Shown: one piece after another, positions 1-8,427 of the stretch
Position numbering within the stretch: position 1 is the stretch's first letter
How the letters are laid out: the number at the start of each line of letters is the position of its first letter
Source of the DNA: Cyclobacterium sp. 1_MG-2023
GTDB lineage: Bacteria; Bacteroidota; Bacteroidia; Cytophagales; Cyclobacteriaceae
DNA length: 64,000 bases
NCBI RefSeq assembly: GCF_030546805.1
Contig: NZ_JAUOPC010000011.1
Location: forward strand, 182,478 to 246,477
Reading direction: 5' to 3'
The notes under the pieces: generated by a model
The model's database searches: none
The model's input: only the letters and a program-made list of their open reading frames with translations
What the model was told of the DNA's origin: nothing
Translations under genes and position numbers: made by a program

Positions 1-2
1 TG

Positions 3-809
3 GATGTGGCCTGTCCGGCTCAAGAGTTTGAACACAAAACCACTGTCAATGCTGATTACTGGCACCCTGTAAGGGAAAAATTGAAAAGCCGTTTTGGAGA
101 GAAAGTAAGTGTTTTAGGTTGGATTGGTGCCGCGGGAGATCAATCCCCGCACAGTATGTATAGAAAAGCAGGCTTGGCCAGAATGCAGGAACTTGCCCAA
201 AAGACCCGGATGGATGACATTGCCGAACGCATCATAAGGGCGGTAGAAAACACCTATGAAATTGTGAAAAATGACCGGCATACCAATGTGGCTTTTCACC
301 ATAAAATGGAGAACCTTGAACTACCGATGCGTATCATCACGGAGGAAGAATACATAGCTTCTGAAAAAGTGGTAAAAGATTGTCAGGATCAAATAGCTGC
401 AGATCCCTCCAAGGCCCCATTGCTTTATGCCAAAATGACTTGGTTTGGGGATGTCTTGAAACGGTACGAAGCACAACAAAAAAATCCTGAAGCTACCTAC
501 ACTTCAGAGATTCATGTGTTGCGGATTGGTGATGCAGCAATCGCCACCAACCAGTTTGAATTGTTTACTGATTATGGTATTCGTATCCAGGCAAGAAGTA
601 AGGCGATACAAACCTTTGTTATTCAATTAGCCGGTCCCGGAACCTATCTGCCTACTGAAAAAGCCATTGCAGGTGGAGGATACAGTGCCGTCTGTCAGAG
701 TAATGTGGTAGGTGCAGAAGGAGGACAGCTTTTAGTAGATAGAACCTTGGAAATTATCGATAAGTTTTGGGACAAAGAGAATGAGGTTTCCTTAAAGAAA
801 AAATTGTAG
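3..809 (+). CDS. Neutral-ceramidase-like hydrolase, C-terminal part (5' end outside window)
   Basis: The frame is open to the left edge, so the true start lies upstream; the GTG at 6 is probably internal. What remains (about 268 residues) resembles the C-terminal half of the neutral/alkaline non-lysosomal ceramidase superfamily. It has a GAAGDQSPH stretch (positions 126-152) matching the ceramidase GDxSP motif with its nucleophilic serine, and a late glycine-rich PGTYLPTEKA stretch typical of the family. It is followed after 49 nt by a same-strand lipoprotein gene and probably belongs to the operon running to 7214. The substrate is unknown: environmental members of this family are often placed in polysaccharide loci, so ceramide hydrolysis should not be assumed. 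Confidence 0.7.
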   Translation, partial: DVACPAQEFEHKTTVNADYWHPVREKLKSRFGEKVSVLGWIGAAGDQSPHSMYRKAGLARMQELAQKTRMDDIAERIIRAVENTYEIVKNDRHTNVAFHHKMENLELPMRIITEEEYIASEKVVKDCQDQIAADPSKAPLLYAKMTWFGDVLKRYEAQQKNPEATYTSEIHVLRIGDAAIATNQFELFTDYGIRIQARSKAIQTFVIQLAGPGTYLPTEKAIAGGGYSAVCQSNVVGAEGGQLLVDRTLEIIDKFWDKENEVSLKKKL

Positions 810-858
810 CTCCAATAGTATATAAATTAAAATAATGGAGATTTTAGTTAGGTAAATA

Positions 859-3800
859 ATGAAAAAAACAAAATTTAGTCACGCTCTCATTTTTTTATGT
901 CTTTCCGGCATATGTTTATTACAGTCTTGTGGGGGAAACAGCAGTGGTCCTTCTATGAAAGGGTCGGTTTCGCCAAAAGACGCTATTGCTACTTTCGAGC
1001 TTGAACCGGGGTTTCAAATGGAGTTAATAGCCAATGAGCCATTGGTAAGTGACCCTGTGGACATGGAAATTGATGAGTTTGGGAGATTATATGTGGTGGA
1101 AATGCCCGGCTATCCTATTGATAAAAGCGGTACAGGAAGGATTGTACTTTTGTCAGATGAGGACGATGATGGGGTGATGGATAAAAGCACCGTTTTCGCT
1201 GATAATTTAATTTTACCAAATGGTATTTTGAGGTGGAAAAAGGGAGTGTTGATAACAGACGCACCGGATGTCTTGTACCTTGAAGATACCGATGGAGATG
1301 GAGTAGCAGATGTCAGGGAGGTTGTAATGACGGGGTTTTCTCTTTCAAATCCCCACGTAAATGTCAACAATCCGGTGTATGGACTGGATAATTGGATTCA
1401 TTTGTCTCATCTTGGTCACATTGGCACCAGAAAATATGAGGAGGAGTTTGGGGACAAAGGTACCAACATTGTTTTCCCGAACAGTCCAGGTAGCCCCGAA
1501 TTGCCTAAAAATGCGAATGGACATTCTGTTCGATTCAGACCGGATATTCAGGTGGCAGAATTGGCTTCCACGCGATCCCAGTTTGGCCATACGTATGATC
1601 GATGGGGAAGGTATTTATTGACGCACAATCAAAACCACATTTACCATGAGGTGATTGCTGCCCCATACCTTTCCAGAAATCCGGGATTGCTTGTTTCCAA
1701 TTCCAGTGAATCTATTTCTGATCATGGCAAGGAAACAGAAGTTTTTCAAATTACCACCAACCCGGATCGTCAGCTTTTTACACCGGTAGGATTAACAACC
1801 TCTTCTAGTGGCTTGACGGCCTACTTGGGCGGCACCTTTCCGGAGCCATTTGAGAATGCTGTTTTTGTGGCTGAATCCGTTAGTAATCTGGTGCATGTGG
1901 ATATTTTAAAAGAAAAAGGAGCCACATTTATTGCTGAAAGATTACGAGAAAATAAAGAGTTTCTAGCATCTAAAGATTCTTGGTCCAGGCCTGTAAATAT
2001 GTATGTAGGGCCTGATGGAGCCTTGTATGTATTGGATTATTACCGTAAGATTATTGAGCATCCGGAGTGGATGTCTGATGAAGCGGTGGCTGCCGGAGGG
2101 CTTTACGATGGTGTTGGTATGGGGAGAATCTATAGGATCACTCCAAAAGGTACCGGGAAAGCAGATTGGACTTCAGGCTTAACATTTGGCGAGGAAAGTC
2201 CCAAAGAATGGGTCAAACACCTCGCCAGTAAAAACAACTGGTGGAGGAACAATGCCCAAAGACTTATTGTCACTGCCCAAAATCAGGAGGTAATTTCCGA
2301 TTTGGAAAAAATGGCCAAAAATAAAGATTCTGCAGAAGGCCGTCTGCATGCTTTATGGACTTTGGAAGGTTTAAAAGGGTTAAGTACGGACCTCATTATT
2401 CAAGCCTTGAATGATCCCGTTGCGGGTGTGAGGGAAAATGCCATCAAATTGTCCGAAATGCACCTTAGTGAATCGAATGAATTAATTGATGCATTACTCA
2501 ATCTAAAAACAGACCCGAATGCCAGGGTTAGGTTTCAACTACTTTGTACTTTAGGATTTATTGATACCCAAGAGGCGGCACAGGTGGCCGAAGAATTGTT
2601 GTTTCAGGATTTATCAGATGAATGGGTACAGATCGCTGCCTTGTCTGCCTCTTCTTCCAAAAATACGGCATTGCTACAAACAGTACTTACTCGTTTTGAC
2701 AAGGATGTCCCTGCCTATGGTAGTTTGGTTCGCAGATTAACAGCCATGATTACAGCCAATGAGAATGAAGGGGAAGCAGAAAAATTGCTTCAGTCAGCCC
2801 TCAAATTATCGGAAAACAAAGGTTGGGAAGCATCTGTATTATATGGAATAGCTGATGGAGTTAAGAGAAATGAGGAGAATGAGAAAGCGCTAACAGCCTA
2901 TATGGATAAAGTAGTACTTGCCTTTTTTGACCACCCAAATGCCGGACTTAGAAAATCTGCATTGAACTTGATCAAAACCTTAGATTTCAAAGACGAGAAC
3001 TTGCTTAAATCCAGCATGGACAAAGCCATGGCCATTGCTTCAGATCAGTCCATTCCTGAAGACCGAAGAGCAGAAGCTTTAAGGTTTTTACCAGAGGGAG
3101 ATGTAAGCCCTTATGCCGATCAATTGAAAGGAATGATTGCTACTACTGAACCGATTGTGTTGCAAATCGCAGCCATGCAAGCCCTTGGCAATATCAAAGG
3201 AACAAGTGTACCTGAATATGTTCTTAGCAAATGGAATTCTCTGACACCTGAAATCAGGGATGTTGCCTTGGGAACCTTTATGAGCGAATCCGAGAGGGTC
3301 AAACTATTGCTTGAGGCATTAAAAGATGGCAAAATTCCCACAGCAGCGATTGGCTGGAAAATGAGGGTTAGGCTTATGAACAATGGTGATGAGGCTACTC
3401 GAAATTTTGCAAGAGAACTACTGACTAAGAATGAAGGAGAGGAAATCAATAAAAAGTACCAAAAGGCCTTGGAAATCAATGGAGACCCTATTGCAGGAAA
3501 ATCAGTCTACATAGAAAATTGCGCCCTTTGTCATCAGTTTAGAGGGAAAGGTGGAGTGGCTTTTGGGCCTGATCTAGGTACCTTGCACAACTGGCATCCA
3601 AAAGACCTTATGGCCAATATATTAGATCCCAATCTATCCATAGCTCCAGGCTTTGATTTATGGGAAGTGACCCTAAAGGATGGCGAAATTATTCAGGGGA
3701 TGATCATGAATGAAACTTCTGCTGCAATAAGTCTTAGGATTTCTCCGGGAATAGAACAAACAATAAATCGCCAAGATATTGAGGCCATAAAGGGAATGAA

Positions 3801-3885
3801 TATGTCCCTTATGCCCGGTTTGGCAGGACAGCTTGATCAACAAAAAATTGCTGATTTGATGGCTTTTATAAGGAATTCAGAATAA
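859..3885 (+). CDS. PVC-type dehydrogenase/HEAT-repeat/cytochrome c lipoprotein
   Basis: A 1008-residue lipoprotein with lipobox LLQSC near residue 24. Residues about 40-430 form a beta-propeller of the putative membrane-bound dehydrogenase type found with Planctomycete/Verrucomicrobia cytochromes, with several DxDxDG-like acidic loops. Residues about 440-830 are helical HEAT-like repeats. The C-terminus carries a c-type haem site, CALCH at residues 888-892, with a later MPG offering the methionine axial ligand. The family is thought to oxidise sugars or related alcohols and pass electrons to the haem; substrate and cofactor are not visible here. It lies 15 nt upstream of a TIM-barrel gene in one operon, which suggests an envelope oxidation step followed by isomerisation. 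A purely binding role is possible. Confidence 0.85.
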   Translation: MKKTKFSHALIFLCLSGICLLQSCGGNSSGPSMKGSVSPKDAIATFELEPGFQMELIANEPLVSDPVDMEIDEFGRLYVVEMPGYPIDKSGTGRIVLLSDEDDDGVMDKSTVFADNLILPNGILRWKKGVLITDAPDVLYLEDTDGDGVADVREVVMTGFSLSNPHVNVNNPVYGLDNWIHLSHLGHIGTRKYEEEFGDKGTNIVFPNSPGSPELPKNANGHSVRFRPDIQVAELASTRSQFGHTYDRWGRYLLTHNQNHIYHEVIAAPYLSRNPGLLVSNSSESISDHGKETEVFQITTNPDRQLFTPVGLTTSSSGLTAYLGGTFPEPFENAVFVAESVSNLVHVDILKEKGATFIAERLRENKEFLASKDSWSRPVNMYVGPDGALYVLDYYRKIIEHPEWMSDEAVAAGGLYDGVGMGRIYRITPKGTGKADWTSGLTFGEESPKEWVKHLASKNNWWRNNAQRLIVTAQNQEVISDLEKMAKNKDSAEGRLHALWTLEGLKGLSTDLIIQALNDPVAGVRENAIKLSEMHLSESNELIDALLNLKTDPNARVRFQLLCTLGFIDTQEAAQVAEELLFQDLSDEWVQIAALSASSSKNTALLQTVLTRFDKDVPAYGSLVRRLTAMITANENEGEAEKLLQSALKLSENKGWEASVLYGIADGVKRNEENEKALTAYMDKVVLAFFDHPNAGLRKSALNLIKTLDFKDENLLKSSMDKAMAIASDQSIPEDRRAEALRFLPEGDVSPYADQLKGMIATTEPIVLQIAAMQALGNIKGTSVPEYVLSKWNSLTPEIRDVALGTFMSESERVKLLLEALKDGKIPTAAIGWKMRVRLMNNGDEATRNFARELLTKNEGEEINKKYQKALEINGDPIAGKSVYIENCALCHQFRGKGGVAFGPDLGTLHNWHPKDLMANILDPNLSIAPGFDLWEVTLKDGEIIQGMIMNETSAAISLRISPGIEQTINRQDIEAIKGMNMSLMPGLAGQLDQQKIADLMAFIRNSE

Positions 3886-3900
3886 AGAAAAATTTTATAC

Positions 3901-4770
3901 ATGAGTAGCAAAAAGAAGACTATGTTAAAAAAATATTGGGTATTTATTGCTTTGCCAGTACTATTGCTTGTGTTGGCAAGCATGGTGAAAAGGCCTACAC
4001 ATGAATTGTCAGTCAGTAAAAGTGATTGGAATATAGGTGTAGCCTTGTATTCCTTCAATAGGTTTCCTTTTCCTGCCACTTTGGAAAAGGCGAAAGTTAC
4101 CGGAGTGAAATACGTTGAAGGTTTTGATTTTCATAAGTTGGGTGGAGACTTTGGTGATAAAACCATGTCAGACCTCAGTCCTTCAGATGCAAAGGCAGTA
4201 AGAAAGCTATTGAAAACCAATGGCTTGAAAATGAAGTCCATGTATGTTGGTAAAGCGAATGACAGGGAAAGTTGGCAAAAAGCTTTTGAGCTGGCCAAGT
4301 CCTTAAAAATCGAATATTTGGTTGCTGAACCCAAAAGAGCACATTGGGACATGGTTGACCAACTTGCCGGAGAGTATAAGATAAAGATCGCCTTACATCA
4401 GCATTCCCGAGAAGCCGGTAGTATTTATTGGCATCCGGACTCGGTACTATCAGCCATAAAAAACCACCCCAATTTCGGAGCATGTGGAGATTTGGGACAT
4501 TGGACAAGAAGCGGGCTTAATCCGATAGAGAGCCTTAAAAAACTTGAAGGACATTTGATCAGCCTTCACCTCAAGGACCTGGATGCTTCCAAGCAATCGG
4601 CTAAGGATGTGAAGGTAGGAGAAGGGGTAATTGACTTTGAAGCAGTAGTTCATGAGCTAAAAAGGCAAAAGTTTGATGGAGAAGTTTATGCGGAATGTGA
4701 ACACAAAATGGAGGATAATCTTGAAGATGTCATCCATGCTGTCAAGTATTTTGGCAACCTGACTTTTTGA
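3901..4770 (+). CDS. Exported sugar phosphate isomerase/epimerase-like TIM barrel
   Basis: A 289-residue protein of the xylose-isomerase-like TIM-barrel superfamily (AP_endonuc_2 fold). An N-terminal hydrophobic segment (residues 12-28) acts as signal peptide or membrane anchor; an alternative start is Met8. Candidate metal and substrate ligands are E143 (VAEPK), H166/H168, H178 in YWHP, D197 and H200 in GDLGHW, H223 in HLKDL and E265. It resembles the minus-strand gene at 60537-61376, which shares the GHW.RSGLNP and SLH.KDL stretches. It sits 15 nt after the cytochrome lipoprotein and 25 nt before another TIM barrel. Known relatives isomerise or epimerise sugars, and some act as lyases or hydratases on 3-keto sugars; the actual reaction is not known. 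Confidence 0.82.
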   Translation: MSSKKKTMLKKYWVFIALPVLLLVLASMVKRPTHELSVSKSDWNIGVALYSFNRFPFPATLEKAKVTGVKYVEGFDFHKLGGDFGDKTMSDLSPSDAKAVRKLLKTNGLKMKSMYVGKANDRESWQKAFELAKSLKIEYLVAEPKRAHWDMVDQLAGEYKIKIALHQHSREAGSIYWHPDSVLSAIKNHPNFGACGDLGHWTRSGLNPIESLKKLEGHLISLHLKDLDASKQSAKDVKVGEGVIDFEAVVHELKRQKFDGEVYAECEHKMEDNLEDVIHAVKYFGNLTF

Positions 4771-4795
4771 TTTTAACCCAAAATAAACCAAAAAT

Positions 4796-5710
4796 ATGAA
4801 ACGGAGAACTTTTTTTAAGAATGGCCTTATTGCAGGAGCTGCTACTTTTGTAGGGCTTGGTTTGCCGGAAGGAAGACAGGCCCTGGCAAAGGCTAGCCCT
4901 TTTAATATGAAATTTTCCCCTGATTTCGGGCTGTTTGCAGATGTGGCGGGAAAGGAGCCGGAGGACCAGATTAGGTGGGGGCACGACAACGGATTTCACG
5001 CTTGGGAATGTACTTTTTTGCAAAGGCGCCCCTTGGAAGAACAAAACAAGATCAGCAATACCCTCCAAAAACTTGGAATGGATTTCGGGCAGTTTGTAGG
5101 CACCATGGACTTTAAGCAGGTTACCTTCGCGGGTAGGGATCAAAGCATCAGAGACAATGTACTCAAGGAGGTAAGGGCTTCTGTAGAAGTAGCCAAGCGG
5201 ATGAATACCAAGTTTATACACAATGTATTGGGGATGGCTGATCCTAGATTACCATGGGATTTTCAATTGGCCAATGCCACAGAACTCTTGAAGCGGGTGG
5301 CAGAAATTTATGAACCTCATGGATTAGTGATGGTCATGGAAACCATGAATCATAAAATCAATCATCCCGGAATGTTTTTGCATTCACTGCCTCAGGCTTA
5401 TGCAATGGCCAAAGCCGTGGATAGCCCAAGTATAAAACTGCTTTGTGATGTGTACCATGTCCAAATTCAGGAAGGAAATCTAATACCCAGCATTGATTAT
5501 GCTTGGGACCAAATAGCCTATTTTCAGCTCGGTGATACACCCGGTCGTTTTGAGCCCATGTCAGGAGAAATCAATTACAAAAATTTATTACAACATATCT
5601 GGGACAAAGGATACCGAGGCTTTTTAGGTCTTGAACACAGTTCCAGCAAGCCGGGGAAAGCCGGAGAGTTGGCCGTATTGGAAGCATATAAACAAGTTGA
5701 CCCATCTTAA
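4796..5710 (+). CDS. Hydroxypyruvate isomerase-like TIM barrel with Tat-like leader
   Basis: A 304-residue TIM-barrel protein of the hydroxypyruvate isomerase family, preceded by a twin-arginine-type leader (RRTFFK at residues 3-8, then a hydrophobic stretch). The four expected metal ligands are visible: E182 in METMNH, D218 in CDVYH, Q244 in FQLGDTPGR and E280 in GLEHS. The QLGDTPGRFEP segment is characteristic of this family. Classical Hyi is cytoplasmic, so export points to a different substrate, probably a sugar or keto-sugar produced by the neighbouring dehydrogenase. It lies between the other TIM barrel (25 nt gap) and a ceramidase-like gene (13 nt gap). The name therefore indicates fold and ligands, not a proven reaction. 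Confidence 0.85.
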   Translation: MKRRTFFKNGLIAGAATFVGLGLPEGRQALAKASPFNMKFSPDFGLFADVAGKEPEDQIRWGHDNGFHAWECTFLQRRPLEEQNKISNTLQKLGMDFGQFVGTMDFKQVTFAGRDQSIRDNVLKEVRASVEVAKRMNTKFIHNVLGMADPRLPWDFQLANATELLKRVAEIYEPHGLVMVMETMNHKINHPGMFLHSLPQAYAMAKAVDSPSIKLLCDVYHVQIQEGNLIPSIDYAWDQIAYFQLGDTPGRFEPMSGEINYKNLLQHIWDKGYRGFLGLEHSSSKPGKAGELAVLEAYKQVDPS

Positions 5711-5723
5711 ATATTTAAAAGTT

Positions 5724-7214
5724 ATGACAAAGATTCTATTAAAAGATTGTATGTTGTTCAGTAAAGACATAGGTCTCCACGGATTAACCATTTGCATGGT
5801 ATTCCTAAGCTATTTAATTTTTAATCCTGTTTATTCTCAAGGGAACAAGTCCTTCAAAGCAGGAGCCTACAAAAGTAACATTAGTCCAAAACTAGGCGGC
5901 CCCATCATTGGTGGGTGGAATTCTCCTCCGGCAGATTACATTCATGATGAGCTATATGCCCGAAGTATAGTTTTGGATGATGGAGAGAATAAATTGGTAA
6001 TGGTTACTGTAGACAATGTTGGTGTTGAACAAAAAGTGTTTGATGTAGCCAAGAAAAACATTGAGGAAGCCACAGGTATTCCGGCTTCTCATATTCTGAT
6101 AGCATCTACCCATACCCATTCCGCTACAAGTGCCAGAGGTGTAGGGGACAAAGGCAGAGAATGGCACCCGGACGCGCCTTTGGATGATTATCAATCATTT
6201 TTGGCTACCAGAATTTCTGATGGGGTACAAATTGCTTTGGGTAACCTTGAGCCGGCAAGGATAGGCTGGGGATCTGTGGATGTACCACAACATGTATTCA
6301 ACAGACGTTGGAAAATGAAGCCGGGTACACCAACCCCAAATCCATTGGGAGGAAATGACATTGCCGTGATGAATCCGGGAGTGGGTAACCCCAACCTATT
6401 GGAACCTGCAGGTCCTACAGATCCTGAAGTGTCTTACCTTTCCATTCAAGCAACAGATGGCAGGCCATTGGCTCTGTTTGCCAATTACTCTTTGCATTAT
6501 GTAGGAGGTGTTCCTACAGGCCATGTGTCAGCAGATTATTTTGGAATGTTTGCTGACAAGATTCAGGAATTACTTGGAGCAGACCGGCAGAATCCGGGTT
6601 TTGTTGCCATTATGTCAAATGGTACTTCAGGGGATATAAACAATATCAATTTTCGAGGCCCTAGGGTAAGCCGCCCTCCTTATGAAAAAATGAAGTTGGT
6701 GGCAGATGATGTGGCCATGGCAGTGATGAAAGGTTATCATGACATTAACTATTTGGATTGGGTGCCTTTGGATGCCAAACAAGCGCTACTAAATCTCAAA
6801 GTTCGTAGACCAAGTCCTGAATTGGCCAAGTTTGTTGAGGAAGTTAATGCCAGGCCTGAAACTGTTGAAGGCAGGCATAGGCTAGAAAAAACTTATGCCA
6901 AACGCATCAAGCAGATGGAAACTTTTCCGGATGACATTGATGTAGTCATTCAGGCTATTAAAATCGGAGACTTGGGAATTGGCGCCATACCCTTCGAAAC
7001 CTTTGTTGAAATAGGACTTGAATTAAAGGAAAAGAGTCCCTTGGAAGATCATTTTACCATTGGTCTGGCAAATGGCCTCTATGGTTACCTGCCAACTCCC
7101 GCTCAACATAAACTGGGAGGCTACGAAACTTGGCTTTCTACCAATAGAGTAGAAGAGATTGCTTCAGATAAGATTATTGCCCAATTATTGGATTTGTTTG
7201 GTGATATGGAATAA
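5724..7214 (+). CDS. Ceramidase-like hydrolase, exported
   Basis: A 496-residue protein of the neutral/alkaline ceramidase N-terminal family. The ATG at 5724 is preferred because it follows the previous stop by 13 nt; the frame is open back to 5631 but that would overlap the upstream gene by 80 nt. A hydrophobic leader ends near PVYSQG. The zinc-site stretch STHTHSA has H130 and H132. The motif that holds the catalytic serine in true ceramidases (GDVSPN) reads NGTSGDINN at residues 299-307, so that serine is missing. It is the last gene of the operon and is followed by a terminator at 7272-7318. A paralogue lies at 21538-23091. It may hydrolyse an amide or ester of a sugar derivative. Confidence 0.8.
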   Translation: MTKILLKDCMLFSKDIGLHGLTICMVFLSYLIFNPVYSQGNKSFKAGAYKSNISPKLGGPIIGGWNSPPADYIHDELYARSIVLDDGENKLVMVTVDNVGVEQKVFDVAKKNIEEATGIPASHILIASTHTHSATSARGVGDKGREWHPDAPLDDYQSFLATRISDGVQIALGNLEPARIGWGSVDVPQHVFNRRWKMKPGTPTPNPLGGNDIAVMNPGVGNPNLLEPAGPTDPEVSYLSIQATDGRPLALFANYSLHYVGGVPTGHVSADYFGMFADKIQELLGADRQNPGFVAIMSNGTSGDINNINFRGPRVSRPPYEKMKLVADDVAMAVMKGYHDINYLDWVPLDAKQALLNLKVRRPSPELAKFVEEVNARPETVEGRHRLEKTYAKRIKQMETFPDDIDVVIQAIKIGDLGIGAIPFETFVEIGLELKEKSPLEDHFTIGLANGLYGYLPTPAQHKLGGYETWLSTNRVEEIASDKIIAQLLDLFGDME

Positions 7215-7271
7215 AGGTAAGCGGTCTATATGCTTTTTAATGACTGAATCAACCGGATAATCACATTGGAT

Positions 7272-7318
7272 AACTTCACCGTAGAGAAGGCTTAATTCTT
7301 TACTGGTGAAGTTTTTTT
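7272..7318 (+). terminator. Rho-independent terminator of the first operon
   Basis: AACTTCACC (7272-7280) pairs with GGTGAAGTT (7305-7313), and the right arm runs into a T tract. It lies 57 nt after the stop of the ceramidase-like gene. Confidence 0.75.
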
Positions 7319-7596
7319 ATTGAATAGAAGGGAGTAATTATTAAAAATGCATCAAGCTTAATGAGATGTGTTTTATAGCTTTTTAATGTCTAGAAAAAAT
7401 TAGTATCAACAGATAGATGGTTGAGTAATTGTATAAAAAAATATAGTAGGATTATGTTTGTATGCCGTTATCTATTGTGAAAGGATAATAACAGAAAAAT
7501 GTTATAGTAAAATTCTGAAGCCAAATAGAAGGCACAATAAAGTCTAAAATATTAAACTCTATTGTGCCAGGAAATTTAATTTTTAGTGACCATTAA
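7319..7596. other. Intergenic region between convergent genes
   Basis: Together with the terminator this makes a 382-nt gap between convergent genes. It is AT-rich. The only clear structure is a perfect 9-bp inverted repeat, GGCACAATA (7531-7539) with TATTGTGCC (7560-7568), lying just downstream of the minus-strand lipoprotein gene and probably part of its terminator. No credible open reading frame was seen. Confidence 0.5.
7531..7568 (-). terminator. Probable terminator of the small lipoprotein gene
   Basis: A perfect 9-bp stem with a 20-nt AT-rich loop, 29 nt beyond the stop of the minus-strand gene. Only a weak T run (TTCTATTT) follows on the minus strand, so termination efficiency is uncertain. 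Confidence 0.45.
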
Positions 7597-7950
7597 TTAA
7601 AAGTCTGAACAGTCCATCTCATTTAAGTCTTCCTCGTATTCATCGATCAAATTTTGCCATTCTGTCCTGCTTTGTCCTGTTAACCCTTGACAGTTTCCAT
7701 AAGGTCGTAATGCATTCACATAGGCTAAAAGTGCTTGTCGATAACTGTTACAATTGGCTTCTGTTGGGTTTTGTCCAAAGTTAGAAATAGCTGTAGATAA
7801 GTCGGTTAACTCTTCAGTGAGCTCGGCTGACCAGTTTAAGCTATTGCATCCAGAAGGTTCATCATTGTCTCCATCTCCACATCCTGATAAGGAGATTAAT
7901 GAAAAAAGAATTAAAGCAGGAAAATAAAAAATTTTCTTAAAATTAAGCAT
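7597..7950 (-). CDS. Small cysteine-containing lipoprotein, unknown function
   Basis: A 117-residue protein with a clear lipoprotein leader, lipobox LSGC at about residues 21-24, followed by an acidic GDGDNDEP linker typical of surface-exposed Bacteroidota lipoproteins. The mature part is helical and acidic, with cysteines in SGCNSL, ANCNSY, GNCQG and MDCSD that could form two disulphides. No family was recognised. It is transcribed alone, convergent with the operon before it and divergent from the receptor gene that follows. Function cannot be assigned. Confidence 0.7.
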   Translation of the reverse strand: MLNFKKIFYFPALILFSLISLSGCGDGDNDEPSGCNSLNWSAELTEELTDLSTAISNFGQNPTEANCNSYRQALLAYVNALRPYGNCQGLTGQSRTEWQNLIDEYEEDLNEMDCSDF

Positions 7951-8427
7951 TACATTAAAGTTTAGTGTTGTATGTTGTTTATTAGTTCAAGGTAAGAATG
8001 ATTGTATAATTTGCCAAAGTAAGTCGAATATAAAATGTTGACTTTTTAGTTTATCTTAAAAAAACAGCATGTTTTTAGCTAAGTTATTACTCCAAATTGC
8101 CGGAATGTAAAATTTGGTCTTTCTCTGCTTAATTCTTATTTGGTTATTTATTCGTTTTTTAGCAAAAAAAATTCCCATGTATCAAGCATACCTGGTATTA
8201 AAAGACTCAATATTCAAACAATTCTGCATACAACCAGTTTGGTTTGAGTAATTTTATCAGAGACAATTCTTCTCCTTAAAATTCATCAATTTAAAAGGAA
8301 AATATTCCGTTTAATAGATTTCGACCCCATCTATATAATTTAAACTAATAAATATGGTAAATTTTGTATATTTGTATACCAACCTTTAGAATTTTATCCA
8401 GATTATTAAAACTAATTCTATTTCATT
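7951..8427. promoter_or_regulatory. Divergent intergenic region with tandem TTTGTATA repeat
   Basis: 477 nt separating divergent genes, so it should hold two promoters. The notable element is a perfect tandem TTTGTATA (8363-8378), which also forms the inverted repeat GTATA-TTTG-TATAC (8366-8379) and contains a TATATTTG (8367-8374) matching the Bacteroidota -7 consensus TAnnTTTG. It lies about 50 nt upstream of the receptor-like gene. No matching -33 TTTG was found at the usual spacing. The rest shows no structure. Confidence 0.4.

Noticed and set aside
4742..5221. 159-codon minus-strand frame over the Hyi-like gene start
   Set aside because: Overlaps two genes with clear catalytic residues; translation shows no domain.
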